Origin: Diprion similis
Taxonomy: Eukaryota > Arthropoda > Insecta > Hymenoptera > Diprionidae
Assembly: GCF_021155765.1 (NCBI RefSeq)
Contig: NC_060117.1
Location: 3,424,001 to 3,488,000, forward strand
Direction of reading: 5' to 3'
Length of the DNA: 64,000 bases
Of this stretch, positions 25,185 through 38,129 are shown in pieces. A program made the translations under genes and the position numbers. The notes under the pieces were generated by a model, which saw nothing but the letters and a program-made list of their open reading frames with translations, ran no database searches and was not told the origin of the DNA. How positions within the stretch are numbered: position 1 is the first letter of the stretch; each line of letters begins with the position of its first letter.

Positions 25185-27820
25185 ATGAGTTCAAATTTGT
25201 TCATTTTCTTCTTTTGGCGACAAACTGTGAAAACGTTGCTAAATTGTAAAATTTTCTGTACGTCGATTGACATGGTCCGAGCTCTGATTTTATACGTATT
25301 CAGTGAATCATGTATGAATTATCGTTAGGCGGGCGGATATCGCAACGATGGATATTGGCAGTTATGGGATGTTTGGCATCCGCAAATGCTTTTATGATGA
25401 GAGGTTGCCTGTCAGTTGCCATCACGGAGATGGTAGCCAAAACTGAAACGTCGAACGATACAAGCTTGGACGATACTTGCCCAGCATCTGAATCAACATT
25501 ATCGTCGACGTCAAGTTCTAGTGGAACTTACGAATGGAGTGAATACACGCAAGTACGAATCGAATGACTTTTTCGATTATGAAATTAGAAATATTATGAA
25601 ACAGTCCCAAATTGTCGAATCCTTGATCGGCATTGAAGGCTTTGAAGGCATGTTTATTGTTCGTATATATACTTCTATAAGTTCAATGAAATTTCTCAAT
25701 ACTGAGTGATTTGTGGCAGGAATTGTTTCACATACAGTGACCCTGAGAATTACAGTTCATTAGAGGTTCGTGAATTCTGCGGAATTTAATTAGACACAAT
25801 GAAATGTCAATAGAATTTTACGAGATTTATTATGATATCAAGGCAAAGTTGGAAGTCTTCATAAAACGTTGCATCATCACATACAACTTGTAATTTTGTA
25901 AGACTGTGCAGAATTGCTGTAATACCAACTTCGAAGAACATTGTCACTGCACTTTGAAAATTCATCAACTTTCACAAAGGTTCACGAAACCCACAAACTG
26001 ATTTAATGGAACGCTTCATACTTCATTGGATTTCACAGGACTCACAAAACTTATTTCAACAACCACATTTTAGGGAATCATTCTATCCAGTTATGCCTGG
26101 GGCTACACGGTATCTCAAATACCAGGTGCAATGATGGTCGCCAAGTTTGGAGGCAAATGGCCTCTTGGTATTGGTATCTTGATGGCTGGTGTGCTGACGC
26201 TACTGACCCCAAAGATGGTCGAGGCTTATGACGTCACGGGTCTGATAGTCCTCCGTTTCCTGATCGGGATAAGCGGTGGGGTGCTTTTTCCTTCTTTCAG
26301 TTTCCTCACAGCACACTGGGCTTCACCAAACGAGCGATCAAAAATTGGCAACACGATAAATTCCGGGGGGATTTTAGGAATAATAATAGCAAACGCACTA
26401 TCCGGAGTACTTATAGAAAACTTCTCGATCGGTTGGCCGATCGTGTTCTATTTCATCGGAAGCTTCTCTGTGATTTGGTTTCTGGTCTGGACAGTCCTCT
26501 GCTACAGCCGACCCGAGGACCACCCCTTCATTACAGATAAGGAGAAGAAACACCTTGCGAAAACCACAATGCAACACAATACTGGTTAAAATATTTCTTT
26601 ATTTACATTGTGATCGGGGGAGTGCAAAAGGCTTCGTGAACTCATGTGAACTCGACTAACTTGAAATCGGTCAAACCTGAATACGTCATTTGTCATCAAT
26701 TTACGTCTTTGCGTCCGTTCACAAGATCCGAAGTAAATTCAGGCATATTCGAACTACGAGACTCTTTTTATTTTGGAAGATACGAAGCGATTTGAGGTGA
26801 ATTAGAGGTATTTTTTCGGATATTTAAGCCTAACTTTGGGTACTTTCAACCCCTTGAAGTCGTGTAAATTGGAACGAAGATGTCAGTTGAGATGAATGAA
26901 ATAATTTTAATTCACACGCTATTTTTGCGATTCGGAGAGTCACCTAATTTAATGAATCCTTAGCTTCAGACGTACAGCCGTGTTTTTGGACAAGGAACTT
27001 CTCGTTTTTCCCATTCGGTTTTGGACAATCAGATTGATCCGACCACATCCTGAAGTTCTCTATACAAAATTTTATTGCTTTGACTACAGGGAAAAAGCAC
27101 GGAGAGAATCCAGCGATTCCATGGCGACAAATACTTTCCTCCCCACCGTTCTGGGCACTGACGATGGCCAGTGTAAGTCACGATTGGGGTGGCTACGTGT
27201 TGTTGACGAATCTCCCAAAGTACTTGAGCAGCGTCCTGAAATATTCAATCCAGTCGAATGGTCTGCTCTCGGCGCTGCCATTCTTGGCCCAATGGCTAGT
27301 GAGCAACGCCTCGTCTTGGCTTGCGGATTGGCTAATAAAGGAGGGCAAGCTATCGAGGACAAACGTGCGAAAAATCTTCGTCACGACTGGTGGTCCCGGG
27401 ATGGCGGTTTTTCTGATCAGTGCATCGTACGCCGGATGCAACCGGACGTTAGTCGTGACGTTCTTCGTCTTGGGAATGGGAATGATGGGCAATTTGATCT
27501 CTGTGGTTGTAGTTAACATCGTTGACCTGAGCCCGATCCACGCGGGAACCTTGATGGGCACTATGAACACAGTTACCGGCCTTACGGGTATCGCGGTTCC
27601 GTATGCTGTCGGTGTTCTCACACCACACCAAACCCTTTCGGAATGGAGAATTGTCTTCTGGATCACAGTCATTTTATTCTTGACAGCAGGACTGATCTTC
27701 GCTATCTGGGGCGATGGTGAAGTTCAGTCCTGGAACCATCCGGACTACGTTGATCGAAAACGGACGAAGGTTGAAAGCGGAGAACAAGCGGATGAAGAAA
27801 GGAAATCCCTGGCTTCATAA
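25185..27820 (+). CDS. SLC17-type anion transporter, cluster gene 1 (putative inorganic phosphate cotransporter-like)
   Basis: Four coding exons: 25185-25257, 25329-25552, 26074-26584, 27090-27820. They give 512 residues, with GT/AG junctions and consistent phases 1/0/1. It is a plasma- or vesicle-membrane major-facilitator carrier of the SLC17 family, with about 12 membrane segments expected. TM1 holds the conserved Arg (MMRGCLSVAIT, about residue 49). A Ser/Thr-rich luminal loop with an N-glycosylation site (NDTS) precedes GIILSS at the start of TM2. The TM4 segment reads VLRFLIGISGG, with Gly where characterised members have Glu. The motif-A loop reads VAKFGGK rather than ADKFGGK. The paralogues' usual ATG is ACG here (25233), but an in-frame ATG lies 48 bp upstream and is used for this model. 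The third donor (gttaaa) is weak. Nearest relative in the cluster is gene 2. The substrate cannot be read from sequence. Confidence 0.82.
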
Positions 27821-29532
27821 TTCCGAAAGCTTCAGCAAGTTCTTCCGATATCTTAGATCATCTAAATGAAATAGTTTTTTACTATCATTTCACCTGCCAA
27901 TGTGATTTTTTCCATCTTATTACTGATTTTCAATGTTCACTTACGATTGAACTGTACTTCTGAGAACGACAGAAAGACTTCTTATTTACTACCAACGATT
28001 CCGAGACGATAGCTTCTGCAAAATGAACGCAATCAAGGAGTCACAGCACCTTGAGATTTTCAAAACGTCGACTTTTTTGATTTGCTACACTCATTATTTA
28101 TACATTTTAAAATATTTTATGCGTTCAAACGTGTCAAAATAGCAATTTGAAGTCAGCATGGCAGAAGCGTTCGTTTCAGGTAGCAGGCGAACAAATCCTT
28201 GCGTTTTTTCGAAACTTATTCTAAACTGATTTTCGTTTTTTTTTTTTTTTTTTTGATTTCTGATCATAACAATTTTTGTTTTAAATATTCAGTGATCGTG
28301 TCAAGGGAAAATTTTTATCTTTCTACCTATTTTTCGACTAACAATATAATGTAACACCTGAAAAAATAAAAAGTGTCCGATCCCTTACGCATATTTGACG
28401 CGATATAGAATTCAGATAGAGCGACTTGCCTACGTAGTATCGCTGTGCTAAAAATGCTATTGAAATGTATTCATGAGTGTCGAATGTATAATGAGTTACG
28501 CAAATCTCAAACGAAGATTTGTAAAGAAGCGAAGTTGTGGGGGAGGGGGGGGGGGGGTGTATGGAGAAATGGTCAGAGCCTTATGGATTATGGTTAGATA
28601 TGACAGATATGAAGGTCTGACATTAAGAAGTGAGCGTGTCTGCTGTTACGAGACCTCCTCGTAGAATTCTCAGACGACTGGATTATTACGTCTGGTTACG
28701 TCAACATCAAGATTACGTATTCAGTCAATTTTAATGACAAATATAAAACAAGAATAATAACTTACGCGTGGGCCTCTCGATTTGGGTCAAATTATACAAT
28801 GTTTCATTAGTAATTTTACTCTTGAAGAAAGGATTTAGTTCGAATTGTGTAATAAGGAAAAATAGATTTGGACAATCGTGTATGATGAGAGAAAAAACAA
28901 CAAATATAAGTAACATGTATAATTATACTGGAATAAATGTATGGTTTTAATCACAAGTTCTTTTTATTAAATTGTTTGTTACGCCGTTTTTCAGGTCTCT
29001 GAAATTTTAAATTGAATTACATGCCAATAGGCCGAATTTGTTTTAAAAAATATGACTGCTTATCTTAATTTAAATAATGGACCAAAAAGGTTTATTATTT
29101 GGTGAAATCCGTGTTGTGAATAATTTAAATATTAAAATTAAGACTAGACTGGAATTTTAATTGTTGCGGAGTATTCTATTGGATTATTATTATTACGGTT
29201 GGCATCTTTTCGCAGAGTGGCTTCCCACGTTTACGGTACGCTATCTCTATGTCGCAAATTTAATACCGAATGTGAGAATCGCGGATGGGAAGAAGAGGTA
29301 CCAGAATCCGTTTTACCGTGTGAAATTATTTGGAATGAAAAGTCAGATTGTTAGTATTTAAAAAACAAATCGATAGTGAAGTAATATCGTGGTGCGTGTT
29401 ACTGTAGAATGAGTGACATAAAAAAATAGATTCCTAATACGTTAAATCGTCTAGCAGCTTTATCGAGATATGCGAATCGTTAACAATTGGATAAGGGCTT
29501 CGCATTCTAATAGTTAATACCTCGATTAGGAA
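27821..29532. other. intergenic region between transporter genes 1 and 2
   Basis: AT-rich spacer with no supported gene. It holds a long T run (28238-28256) and a G-rich tract (28539-28557, broken by one A). An AATAAA near 28365 could serve gene 1, though it is far from the stop codon. Confidence 0.5.
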
Positions 29533-29596
29533 CACGTGGCTGATAATATGTAAGTCAGGTTTACGATTAGCAGGTAGCAAGGCTCTTCCATATAAG
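29533..29596 (+). promoter_or_regulatory. promoter of SLC17-like gene 2 (CACGTG E-box plus TATA)
   Basis: CACGTG at 29533-29538 and TATAAG at 29591-29596, 117 bp before the ATG. The flank aaca-CACGTG-gctgataatatg parallels gene 1 (aa-CACGTG-actggcaatatg), so the two promoters are paralogous. Confidence 0.6.
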
Positions 29597-29712
29597 CTTT
29601 TCCTGCCCGAAAGCCAACAACAGAACTCTATCGAAATTGCATTAATATAACGTATCGAACGTGAGTGAATTTGCATTCGTTAATTGTGTGATTCGTCTGC
29701 GGAACCGCAAGA

Positions 29713-32287
29713 ATGTTACTCGGTTGGAAAATTTGCTGTGAGTTGAACCGCCATCAGATACGCCAGGCATTCATTAAAAATCGGTAAGTCACTTATGGCT
29801 TAATTTCAGGCAGAAAAGTACAGCAACGATGGGTGTTGGCGTTTATGGGATGTTTAGCAGCCGCGAATACTTTTATGATGAGAACTTGCTTGTCGGTTGC
29901 CATCATTGCGATGGTTACCAAGCCAGAATCATCGAACGACACAAGTTCAGACGATACTTGTTCAGCATCCGATTTAACATCGTCGACATCAAGTACCAGC
30001 GGCGCTTACGAATGGAGTGAATATACACAGGTTGGAGAAAATTCATTTTTTACAGCATGGGCATTGAAAAGTCCACTTTTTGTGGCAGTTTTCGTTCCGT
30101 AAAGTGACGCTTTGTACGGCAGCGAACAAAGTTGCGGAATAAAGTCTTTATTCCGCAGTTTTGATGCGCAGTTCGAAGTGCGCAGCCCAAACTGCCGAAT
30201 AAAGTAGCTTCGTCGAACAGATCGCGACATAACCTCACTCTTCGTTTTGCTTTTCAATGCCCATACCGTAAAAAATATTGTATGTGGCATGCCCGTAAAC
30301 CGTTTTTTGGCTCGGATAATCTCAGTACTCGCTTCCGGCTCGCCTTCAGCTCGTCCTGAAATCTTTATCCTTGCCAAAAAAACAGGCGGTTTACGGGCAT
30401 GCCACATAAATAGCTACTATCTAGTCTCATAACGATTCAATGAATTTTTTGCGGATTATGAAACGTGAAGTAGAACTTCGTATTTCATGGTGTATCATAG
30501 AATTTCAACTATATTGATTCAAAACACATCGCAAAACTTGTGGAAGTCCTAAGATTTCATGAGTAGGTACAGTTACTTCACACAATATAATATTTCACGA
30601 GATTTTAAGAACTCACTTGAAACTACCGCATTCCAGGGAATCATTCTGTCCAGCTTCTTCTGGGGGTACATGGTGGCTCAAATACCAGGTGGAATAGCAG
30701 TGGCTAAATTTGGAGGCAAGTACCCTCTCGGTATTGGCCTTCTATTGGCTGGAGTGTTGACCCTGCTGACCCCAACGGTCGTTGAGGCATACGGTGCAAA
30801 GGGTTTGATAGTTCTCCGAATCCTCATGGGACTGAGTGGTGGAGCCATTTACCCTTCGTTCAGTTTTCTCACGGGGCATTGGGCACCGCCGAACGAGCGA
30901 TCGAAGATTGGCAGCATGATAATGTCGGGATCGCTTCTGGGTACGATAGTGGCAAACGCGCTATCCGGGGTGCTCATAGAAAACTCCTCGATAGGTTGGC
31001 CAATCGTGTTCTACTTCTTCGGAGGATTTTCTGTGCTCTGGTTCTGCGCCTGGACTCTCTTCTGCTACAGCCGACCCGAGATCCATCCGTTCATAACCGA
31101 TGAAGAAAAAAAATACCTCGAGGAAACCATAAACGAGGTGAACACTGGTAAACTACTAGTTCTTAAAATATATCATCGAATATGAATGCAAATGGGTTCA
31201 TGAATTCACATGATAATCTCAAATGGGTTCAAGCCATTTTGCATAACTTTGTTCAAATTTGATGCCGTCTCTCATCCTGGATTCGTAACCATTCCAATTT
31301 TAATACAAATAGAGTCCATTTTTGCATTTTGGTACGCCGAAATGCAACCGTATTTCAAATTTATGAAATTTGAGGGTAGATTCGAAATCGGCACCACGTT
31401 TCGCTAAAAAGAGTAAAATTTTTCTTGTCTTTCAAAGAGTTGAGCCAATTTCTACAGTTTGAAGTAAAGTCAAGTATATTCATCAAGACTTGACTGATTT
31501 CAAGAGATTTGAAGTGATCTAATCACAAAATTTTTTCATTTCCGATCTACTTGCCTCAGGGAAGCAGGGAAAGAAACAGCCAATTCCATGGCGATGTATA
31601 CTCTCCTCTCCACCATTCTGGGCACTGGTAGCAGCCAGTTTGAGTCACGACTGGGGCTCCTACGTCATGATAACGAATCTGCCAAAGTACATGAGCAGCG
31701 TTCTGAAGTTCTCGGTTCAGTCCAACGGGCTGCTTTCAGCGTTGCCCTTCATGGCCAAGTGGATAGTGAGCAATGCCTCATCCTGGCTTGCAGACTGGCT
31801 TATAACGGAGAAAAAGATATCGAGACGGAACGCGCGCAAAACCTTTACCAGCATCGGTGGACTCGGAATGGCGATCTTTCTGATCGGTGCTTCATACGCT
31901 GGATGCAGTCGAACGGTGGTCGTGGTTCTTTTCGTCTTGGGAATGGGAGTGTTGGGCAACTTGTTCCCTGGAGTCATGGTGAACAACGTTGACCTGAGCC
32001 CTAACCACGCGGAGACCCTGATGGGCATTACGAACACGATAACGTCCCTCGCCAGTATCGCCGCTCCCTACGCAGTCGGCGTCTTAACACCAAATCAGTT
32101 TCTTTCGGAGTGGAGAATCGTCTTCTGGATTACATTCGCGTTGTTCTTCACCACGACTCTTATCTTTGACATTTGGGGTGACGCGGAGGTCCAGCCCTGG
32201 AACGACTTGGAATCCGTTGACCGTGAGCAGAAGGTGGTTGGTAGTGGAAAACGCAAGGATGAAGAGTGGATGTCGTCAAGTGAATAG
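29713..32287 (+). CDS. SLC17-type anion transporter, cluster gene 2
   Basis: Four coding exons: 29713-29737, 29810-30030, 30637-31147, 31560-32287. They give 494 residues with phases 1/0/1. The first coding exon is only 25 nt (MLLGWKIC). Family marks: TM1 FMMRTCLSVAI with its Arg, a Ser/Thr-rich glycosylation loop (SSNDTSS), EYTQ joined to GIILSSFFWGY, VLRILMGLSGG in TM4 (Gly for the family Glu), GHWAPPNERSKI after TM4, and NLPKYMSSVLKFSVQSNG before TM8. Motif A reads AVAKFGGK, so the usual Asp is Ala, as in gene 1. Exon 3 is exactly as long as in gene 1 (511 nt). Intron 2 carries a foldback element starting 16 bp after the donor (cag|gttgga). Role: membrane carrier of phosphate or organic anions by family; substrate unknown. 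Polyadenylation AATAAA near 32529. Confidence 0.9.
30047..30415 (-). mobile_element. double-foldback non-autonomous element, copy A (intron 2 of gene 2)
   Basis: About 369 bp with two adjacent inverted repeats. The first runs from catgggcattgaaaagtcc to gcttttcaatgcccat (about 30057-30268). The second runs from atgtggcatgcccgtaaacc to ggtttacgggcatgccacat (about 30277-30407). No coding capacity. Opposite orientation to copy B (34312) and same as copy C (51162). Inserted just inside intron 2, it does not interrupt coding sequence. Family not recognised. Confidence 0.8.
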
Positions 32288-33927
32288 CTTAGGCAAGTTT
32301 CACGAATTTCTCTTAAATTGTTTTTCATTTATATCTTCGTGTACATTTTATTGAGAAATTAGTTGAGAATGTTGTTGTTTTCCCATCTGTAAAACAATCA
32401 CAATTTCAAGAAGTAAAAACTGAACAATCCTCCATGCTTATGTGATGGGATATACAATCTAGATTGCGAGTAATTATACAATATGTGATCTGTTCGTTAA
32501 GATGTAAAAAGCATGGAAAAAAATGTCAAATAAATTATCGAAAATTAAAATGACGCTCAGGGTGACGCTAATATCTCTTAAATACATATACATATAAGTA
32601 ACAATAAGTAATTAGCCAACGCAGTTCGTTCGTCATGCCGTACGTTTCAATCTTCCTACACTACCGACTGAGTCATTAATATATTGGCTCGTTCATTCAT
32701 AATTTTTGTTTGTATAAAATTGGCATGCATGTATACATGTAGAACGTTATCAGTTCTTTGATCACGATGAAAACACAGCCTCTGATTATAATTTGGATTA
32801 CTTTTCGATATAGAGATTTAAAAAAACAAATTTTAATCACGATGGTGGTGGTTTTGATGTTATAATCGGAAATTGTTGAGCATTATTCTATATCTTAATA
32901 CGATTAATTACTTTCGTGTCTCACTGAGAGGCTTAGAAAACTAATCCGTAATACGCGATTGCACCATCACCTGCGCAGCTCTGACTATAATTTCAGAATA
33001 CGTAATACGACACAGTAAAGCTCTAAAGATAAAATAATTCAGCTTTGCTACTAGCAGATTGTCTGAATTGTCTGAGAGTAATCAAGACACATTAAACGCC
33101 CAATGTTTGTAAATTTCTTGGATGTTATACGTTATCACGATCACCGTCTTATCCAGACCTTATATTTAGATAATTTATATGCAATAGGTTTTGTAGATAA
33201 GAATAAAGAACGCTGATTATTATCAGACGTTTGCAGACAGCTAATTTCCGTCAAATTCAAACCTTTCAATCTCAATCCAAATCACTCTGGGACTTAGACC
33301 ACCTCTATTATTGACATCAGATCAGTTACCACTCGATTTTTAGCGCCATATTTTATCGGAGTGCTGACATCGAGCCAGAAACAAATTTATTTCGTCGTTT
33401 ATAGCTGGACTTCAACTGCGGGCACGTGGTCCAAAAATTGCGAGTTGTCCAGTCAAGCCCGACGAGGTCCTTGGACCAACAGTCGATTAATAGATGTGAT
33501 TGATTATATCCGTGTTTGTAACAATCGATTCCACTCTTGATATGTTACACTAATAAAAACTAAATTTGCGACATGAAGAAGTCATTGAATCATCCTTGTA
33601 AGCATCTCACCAAGTAGAGTCAAATGAAAATCGAATATTTCGTTTTAATAATTCAAATCCTGCAAATGTTTTTCTCCGTTACATACCAACTTAAATTAAT
33701 TTTCTGCCGTACTATTATTTATGACCTTATAAAAAATCTTTTTCAACATATTTTTTGTGCCTGTATTGATACAGCTAAATCTTACGTCATCTGACTTATT
33801 TACGCAATTAAAACTCAATCAGTATATCTTTTGCAGATAAAAAATGATCAAAGTGTCGGCGATAAATTCACAAGAGCTCTGCTTAGCAAAACTTGATTTT
33901 CACGCAGTCAAGTTTTCTGTGAGTGCC
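32288..33927. other. intergenic region between transporter genes 2 and 3
   Basis: AT-rich, with no open frame or RNA gene I can support. An AATAAA near 32529 probably ends gene 2 transcripts. Confidence 0.5.
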
Positions 33928-33934
33928 TATATAA
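33928..33934 (+). promoter_or_regulatory. TATA box of SLC17-like gene 3
   Basis: TATATAA about 150 bp before the first ATG of gene 3, a distance similar to genes 1 and 2. I see no CACGTG immediately upstream, unlike those two genes. Confidence 0.5.
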
Positions 33935-34085
33935 TAGGCACGATTCTTAAAAATTTCTCCACTGTTCAACGTACGATGTTCAACTTGTGCCGTTTTTGTG
34001 TGACTTGTTTTTTTAAGTAAGTGAAATTCTGTCTACTGTACAGGTGTAAAATTGTTTCAAATCATCACCAACCCAACAATTACTT

Positions 34086-36369
34086 ATGATGTTATCTTCG
34101 TGGAAGACTTGCTGTGAGTTCAGTCCCTTAGCTCTTTATCATACCTTCGTCAAGGTTTCCAATAACCAATTGTCTACAATAGTAATGTCGATTGGCGTTG
34201 AAAAAACCATACTTGCAAGTATAAACAATCGCTTGTGATATCGAAAATCACTTGTACACCCTTTCAGCCAATGTATAGAATTGAATATCTTTATTATACC
34301 ACTTGAGAAAAATAGCTATTTATGTGGCATGCCTGTAAACCGCCTGTTTTTTTCGCAAGGATAAAGATTTCAGGACGAGCTGAAGGCGAGCCGGAAGCGA
34401 GCCGGAAGCGAGTACTGAAATTATCCGACCCAAAAAACAGTTTACAGGCATGCCACATACAATATTTTTTACGGTATGGGCATTGAAAAGCAAAACGAAG
34501 AGTGAGGTTATGTCGCGATCTGTTCGACAAAGCTACTTTATTCGCCAGTTTGGGATGCGCACTTCGAACTGCGCATCAAAACTGCGGAATAAAGACTTTA
34601 TTCCGCAAGTTTGTTCGCTGCCGTATAAAGCGTCACTTTACGGAACAAAAACTGCCATAAAAAGTGGACTTTTCAATGCTCATGCCTTAAAAAAATATTA
34701 TACGGCACGGATTCAACATGTATCAAAATAATTTTGGTATCTGATCCAGAGCTGTAAGTACGAAAAATGCTTCCCAAATTTGGTTACGTCTATACACGAA
34801 TATCAATCTGCAGCTTACAACTTCCGAATTACTTTCAGGTGCGAGAATACCACAACGATGGTTATTCGCAGTGATGGGATGTCTGGCGACCACTCTCATA
34901 TTCTCCATGCGGAATTGCCTGTCAACTGCCATCACCGAGATGGTTATCACCGCTACATCATCGTCCAATAGTACCACTTCAGACGACACCTGTCCATCAA
35001 CAGAATCCACATCATCGACAACTTCAAGTAGCAGTGGCATTTACGAATGGGATGAATACACACAGGTGAGAAAAAAGGACATCAGGTCTTGATCTAAGGA
35101 TATACGACAAGGCATTCGAGGGTAAAGAGAAAATTACTACATTTTTAGGGTCTCATTTTATCCAGCTTTTTCTGGGGGCAAGTGATAACTCCAATTCCCG
35201 GAGGGATCTTGGCCGACAAATATGGAGGAAAGCAAATCCTGGGTTTCTGTATTTTAACGATATCGATATTCAGCCTACTGACGCCAGTAGTGGTTCAAAC
35301 ATTCGATGCAACGGGCCTGATGGTCCTCCGAGTGCTGATGGGACTATGCTCTGGAATATTTTTTCCTGCCTTGAATTCTCTCATATCTCAATGGGCACCC
35401 CCCCAAGAAATATCAAAGATTGACGCTCTAGTGTTATCCGGAATACAAATCGGAACGGTACTTGGTAGTGCGCTATCTGGGTTTCTGATTGGCTATTCGT
35501 CAATAGGATGGCCGATAGTGTTCTACGTTTTCGGGGCAATTGGTTTACTCTTCTACCCATTTTGGATTCTGCTGTGCTACGACAAGCCCGACACTCACCC
35601 ATTCATCAGTGAGAAGGAACAGAACTACCTTGACGTCTCGACCAGCGACCAGCGGCATAAAAGAACCATCCAAGTCCCCTGGAGGCACATACTGACATCA
35701 AGATCAGTCTGGGCTCTCCTGTTCGGAAGAGTAGGTTATTCTTGGGGCCTTTACACGATGGTCACGAACCTGCCAAAGTACATGAAGAGCATTCTAAAGT
35801 TCTCCATCCAGACAAACGGACTTCTGACCGCTTTTCCATACGTCATACTTTTCTTCGTCAGTAATGGAACAGCCTGGCTTGCAGACTGGCTGATAAAGGC
35901 TGGCAAACTGTCTTGTAAAAATATGCGAAAAATTTTTATGACTATTGCTTCCGTTGCAGCAGCTGTCTTTATGATCGCGGCGTCCTACGCTGGCTGCGAC
36001 CGCGTACTCGTCGTCGTCTGCTTCACAGCTGGTATCGGCGTCATGGGGCTCTTTTACCCCAGTGTTATAGTGAACCAGCTTGATCTCGCTCCGAATTATT
36101 GTGGCTCAATAGTCGCTTTAGCAGACACTGTCACATCTTTGCTAGCAATTCTTGCACCCTACATGGTCGGTGTTCTAACTCCGAATCAGACATTGCCGGA
36201 GTGGAGAATCATCTTCTGGATCACATTCGCACTTTACGTTGTCTCTGTTACGATGTACAATATATGGGCCGACGGGGAGGTTCAATACTGGAACGATCCC
36301 GACTTTCGGGACAATCCAATTCATAAAAAGAAAATGCGCGTCAACCCAAATGTCTCTGCATCCGGATAA
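34086..36369 (+). CDS. SLC17-type anion transporter, cluster gene 3
   Basis: Three coding exons: 34086-34113, 34839-35065, 35149-36369, giving 491 residues. The first exon has two consecutive ATGs (34086, 34089); the second matches the paralogues (MLSSWKTC). The intron that splits the C-terminal half in genes 1 and 2 is absent. Visible family marks: TM1 SMRNCLSTAITEMV with Arg, glycosylation loop (SNSTTSDD), GLILSSFFWGQ, motif-A loop ILADKYGGK, TM4 VLRVLMGLCSG (Ser for the family Glu), SQWAPPQEISKI, and NLPKYMKSILKFSIQTNG. A foldback element fills much of intron 1. By family it is a proton- or sodium-coupled anion carrier; which ion and which substrate cannot be told from sequence. AATAAA near 36843. 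Confidence 0.92.
34312..34694 (+). mobile_element. double-foldback non-autonomous element, copy B (intron 1 of gene 3)
   Basis: About 383 bp, reverse complement of copies A and C. It starts agctatttatgtggcatgc and ends ttttcaatgctcatgcc. A short internal duplication of gccggaagcga (about 34390-34410) explains its greater length. At the centre of the larger foldback is the perfect stem GATGCGCA/TGCGCATC around cttcgaac. No coding capacity. Confidence 0.8.
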
Positions 36370-37881
36370 CTGTAGTAATCGACTCATCGCCATTCGATAG
36401 ATTCGCATTTTATTAGTTAAATGACTTTGTGTTTTTCTAAGACTTATTGTTAGTGCACGCATCGCCATAAAAACTACAAACAAGCCCCGTCGTCATTGAA
36501 TTCATTTTATACTTTGCACATATGCTCCATTAAAACAAAGTGTAGATAGTAACATCATAGTCTGATAAATTGAATGCTTATTAGAATACTCTTGCTCACT
36601 ATTCTGTCGTACCCACTTATGTTTCTTATCATATGTTTGTACTTTTATCCCATACTCTTAATATATGTTTATACGTACCTCAAGTTCCTTATTACTCGTC
36701 CAATAGCGTAAATGAAAGAGATCCAACAAAGCTATACCAAATCCTTTGTATGTTTGTATTTATGTCTTGAAAAGTCGTACAATATTCTTCATTAATATTC
36801 CAAATTTTTCATTCCCTATCTACTTTTGTGCCTCATATTTTAAATAAAATTTATAGTTGTTGACTAAGAATTCCTTAAAATTATCTCACGTCCTCATTCA
36901 CGTATGTACAGGATACTGCGATAGATTGGAAGATTCGAGGTAGCAGCATCTGCAGTCAAAGACGATTCTGAAATACATATAAGAAATTTATCACGATACC
37001 ATTTGTTAATTAATTTTACAAAATTTCAGAATTAATACTATTCAGGGATATGATCGAGTGATTGAATCTGCAAAATTCATCTCATCGTATTCTAAGATAT
37101 ACAATACACGCATATATCCAGGTTATTTGTAACAATAAAGAGTTCAATCAAGTGTTCGCTGATTAGTATTCACCGTTGAATCATTACATTAGATAGCAAA
37201 ATCATATTTAATATACGGAAGATAATTCATTATTACAATAATTCATTCACAATTTTCAATACAGTCTCAACGCCTGTCTCCGTCTTATAAAAAACGTGAG
37301 ATCTCTCTCAATCACTTGAAAAAATATTTTGTTAAAATGAGTATAATCCAGTCTCACGCTATGTTATACACAAGCTACAGGTCTGACTGTTTAAACTAAC
37401 AATGTCACGAAATAGTAGGTCAGATATGACTTGGAATTGACTATCCTGAAATGACTTGGGAGACGCGTTTATTTACCTCGTTCAGGTGTTCAAACACAGC
37501 GGAGTTGGGTTGTACGAATCATAGTTTTCACAAGACGAACCCCGTACTTGGCGTCTGACGAGAGTTTGTGGCCATGGTGAAAACGCTTGGTGAAATCTGT
37601 CGCCAGCTCTCCGTCTATAACCAGTTCGTATCAGAGATCAGCTGTGTGTTTCATGTTCTGTCTACTGTCACAGAATCATATCTGTGTGTACTCTATGGAT
37701 TTTCTCGCTTATCTGAGGCTCGGTCGTCCAGCCGATCTCTGACGATAGCAATAAGTATCTCGTTGAGTATTAATCAAACATAATCATCATCTCACTCACT
37801 TCTGTCCTTCGTCGCTAATTCGTGGAGCTTATGTTGAGGATCTAGTATCTTTCACCATCTCTCTGAATAAGTCCTGATGCA
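36370..37881. other. intergenic region between transporter genes 3 and 4
   Basis: AT-rich; short open frames only, none resembling a known protein. No RNA gene or repeat recognised. Confidence 0.45.
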
Positions 37882-38129
37882 TTACGTATCCCCACAGATA
37901 AGGCACAACCTATTGGAGTTGCAATCTGGAAATGATATTTTTATGAAGCAGTGGGGGTTTTAATCGTGACTGTTTTATATTTGCTCCACGTATAACAGAT
38001 CTCCAAAAGTTTCTTCAACACTCACGGAGGTCTTACGAAGTGTCAAATACCGAAACCACAACCATACCGTGTAGTTTTTCTGGACAAATATTGTATAGAA
38101 TATTTTATGAACCAAGTGTAAAGAAGGCA

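Noticed and set aside
27193-27672. 159-codon minus-strand open frame opposite gene 1 exon 4
   Set aside because: It is antisense to a conserved transporter exon. Similar antisense frames occur opposite the other paralogues (for example 31717-32037), as expected from codon bias.
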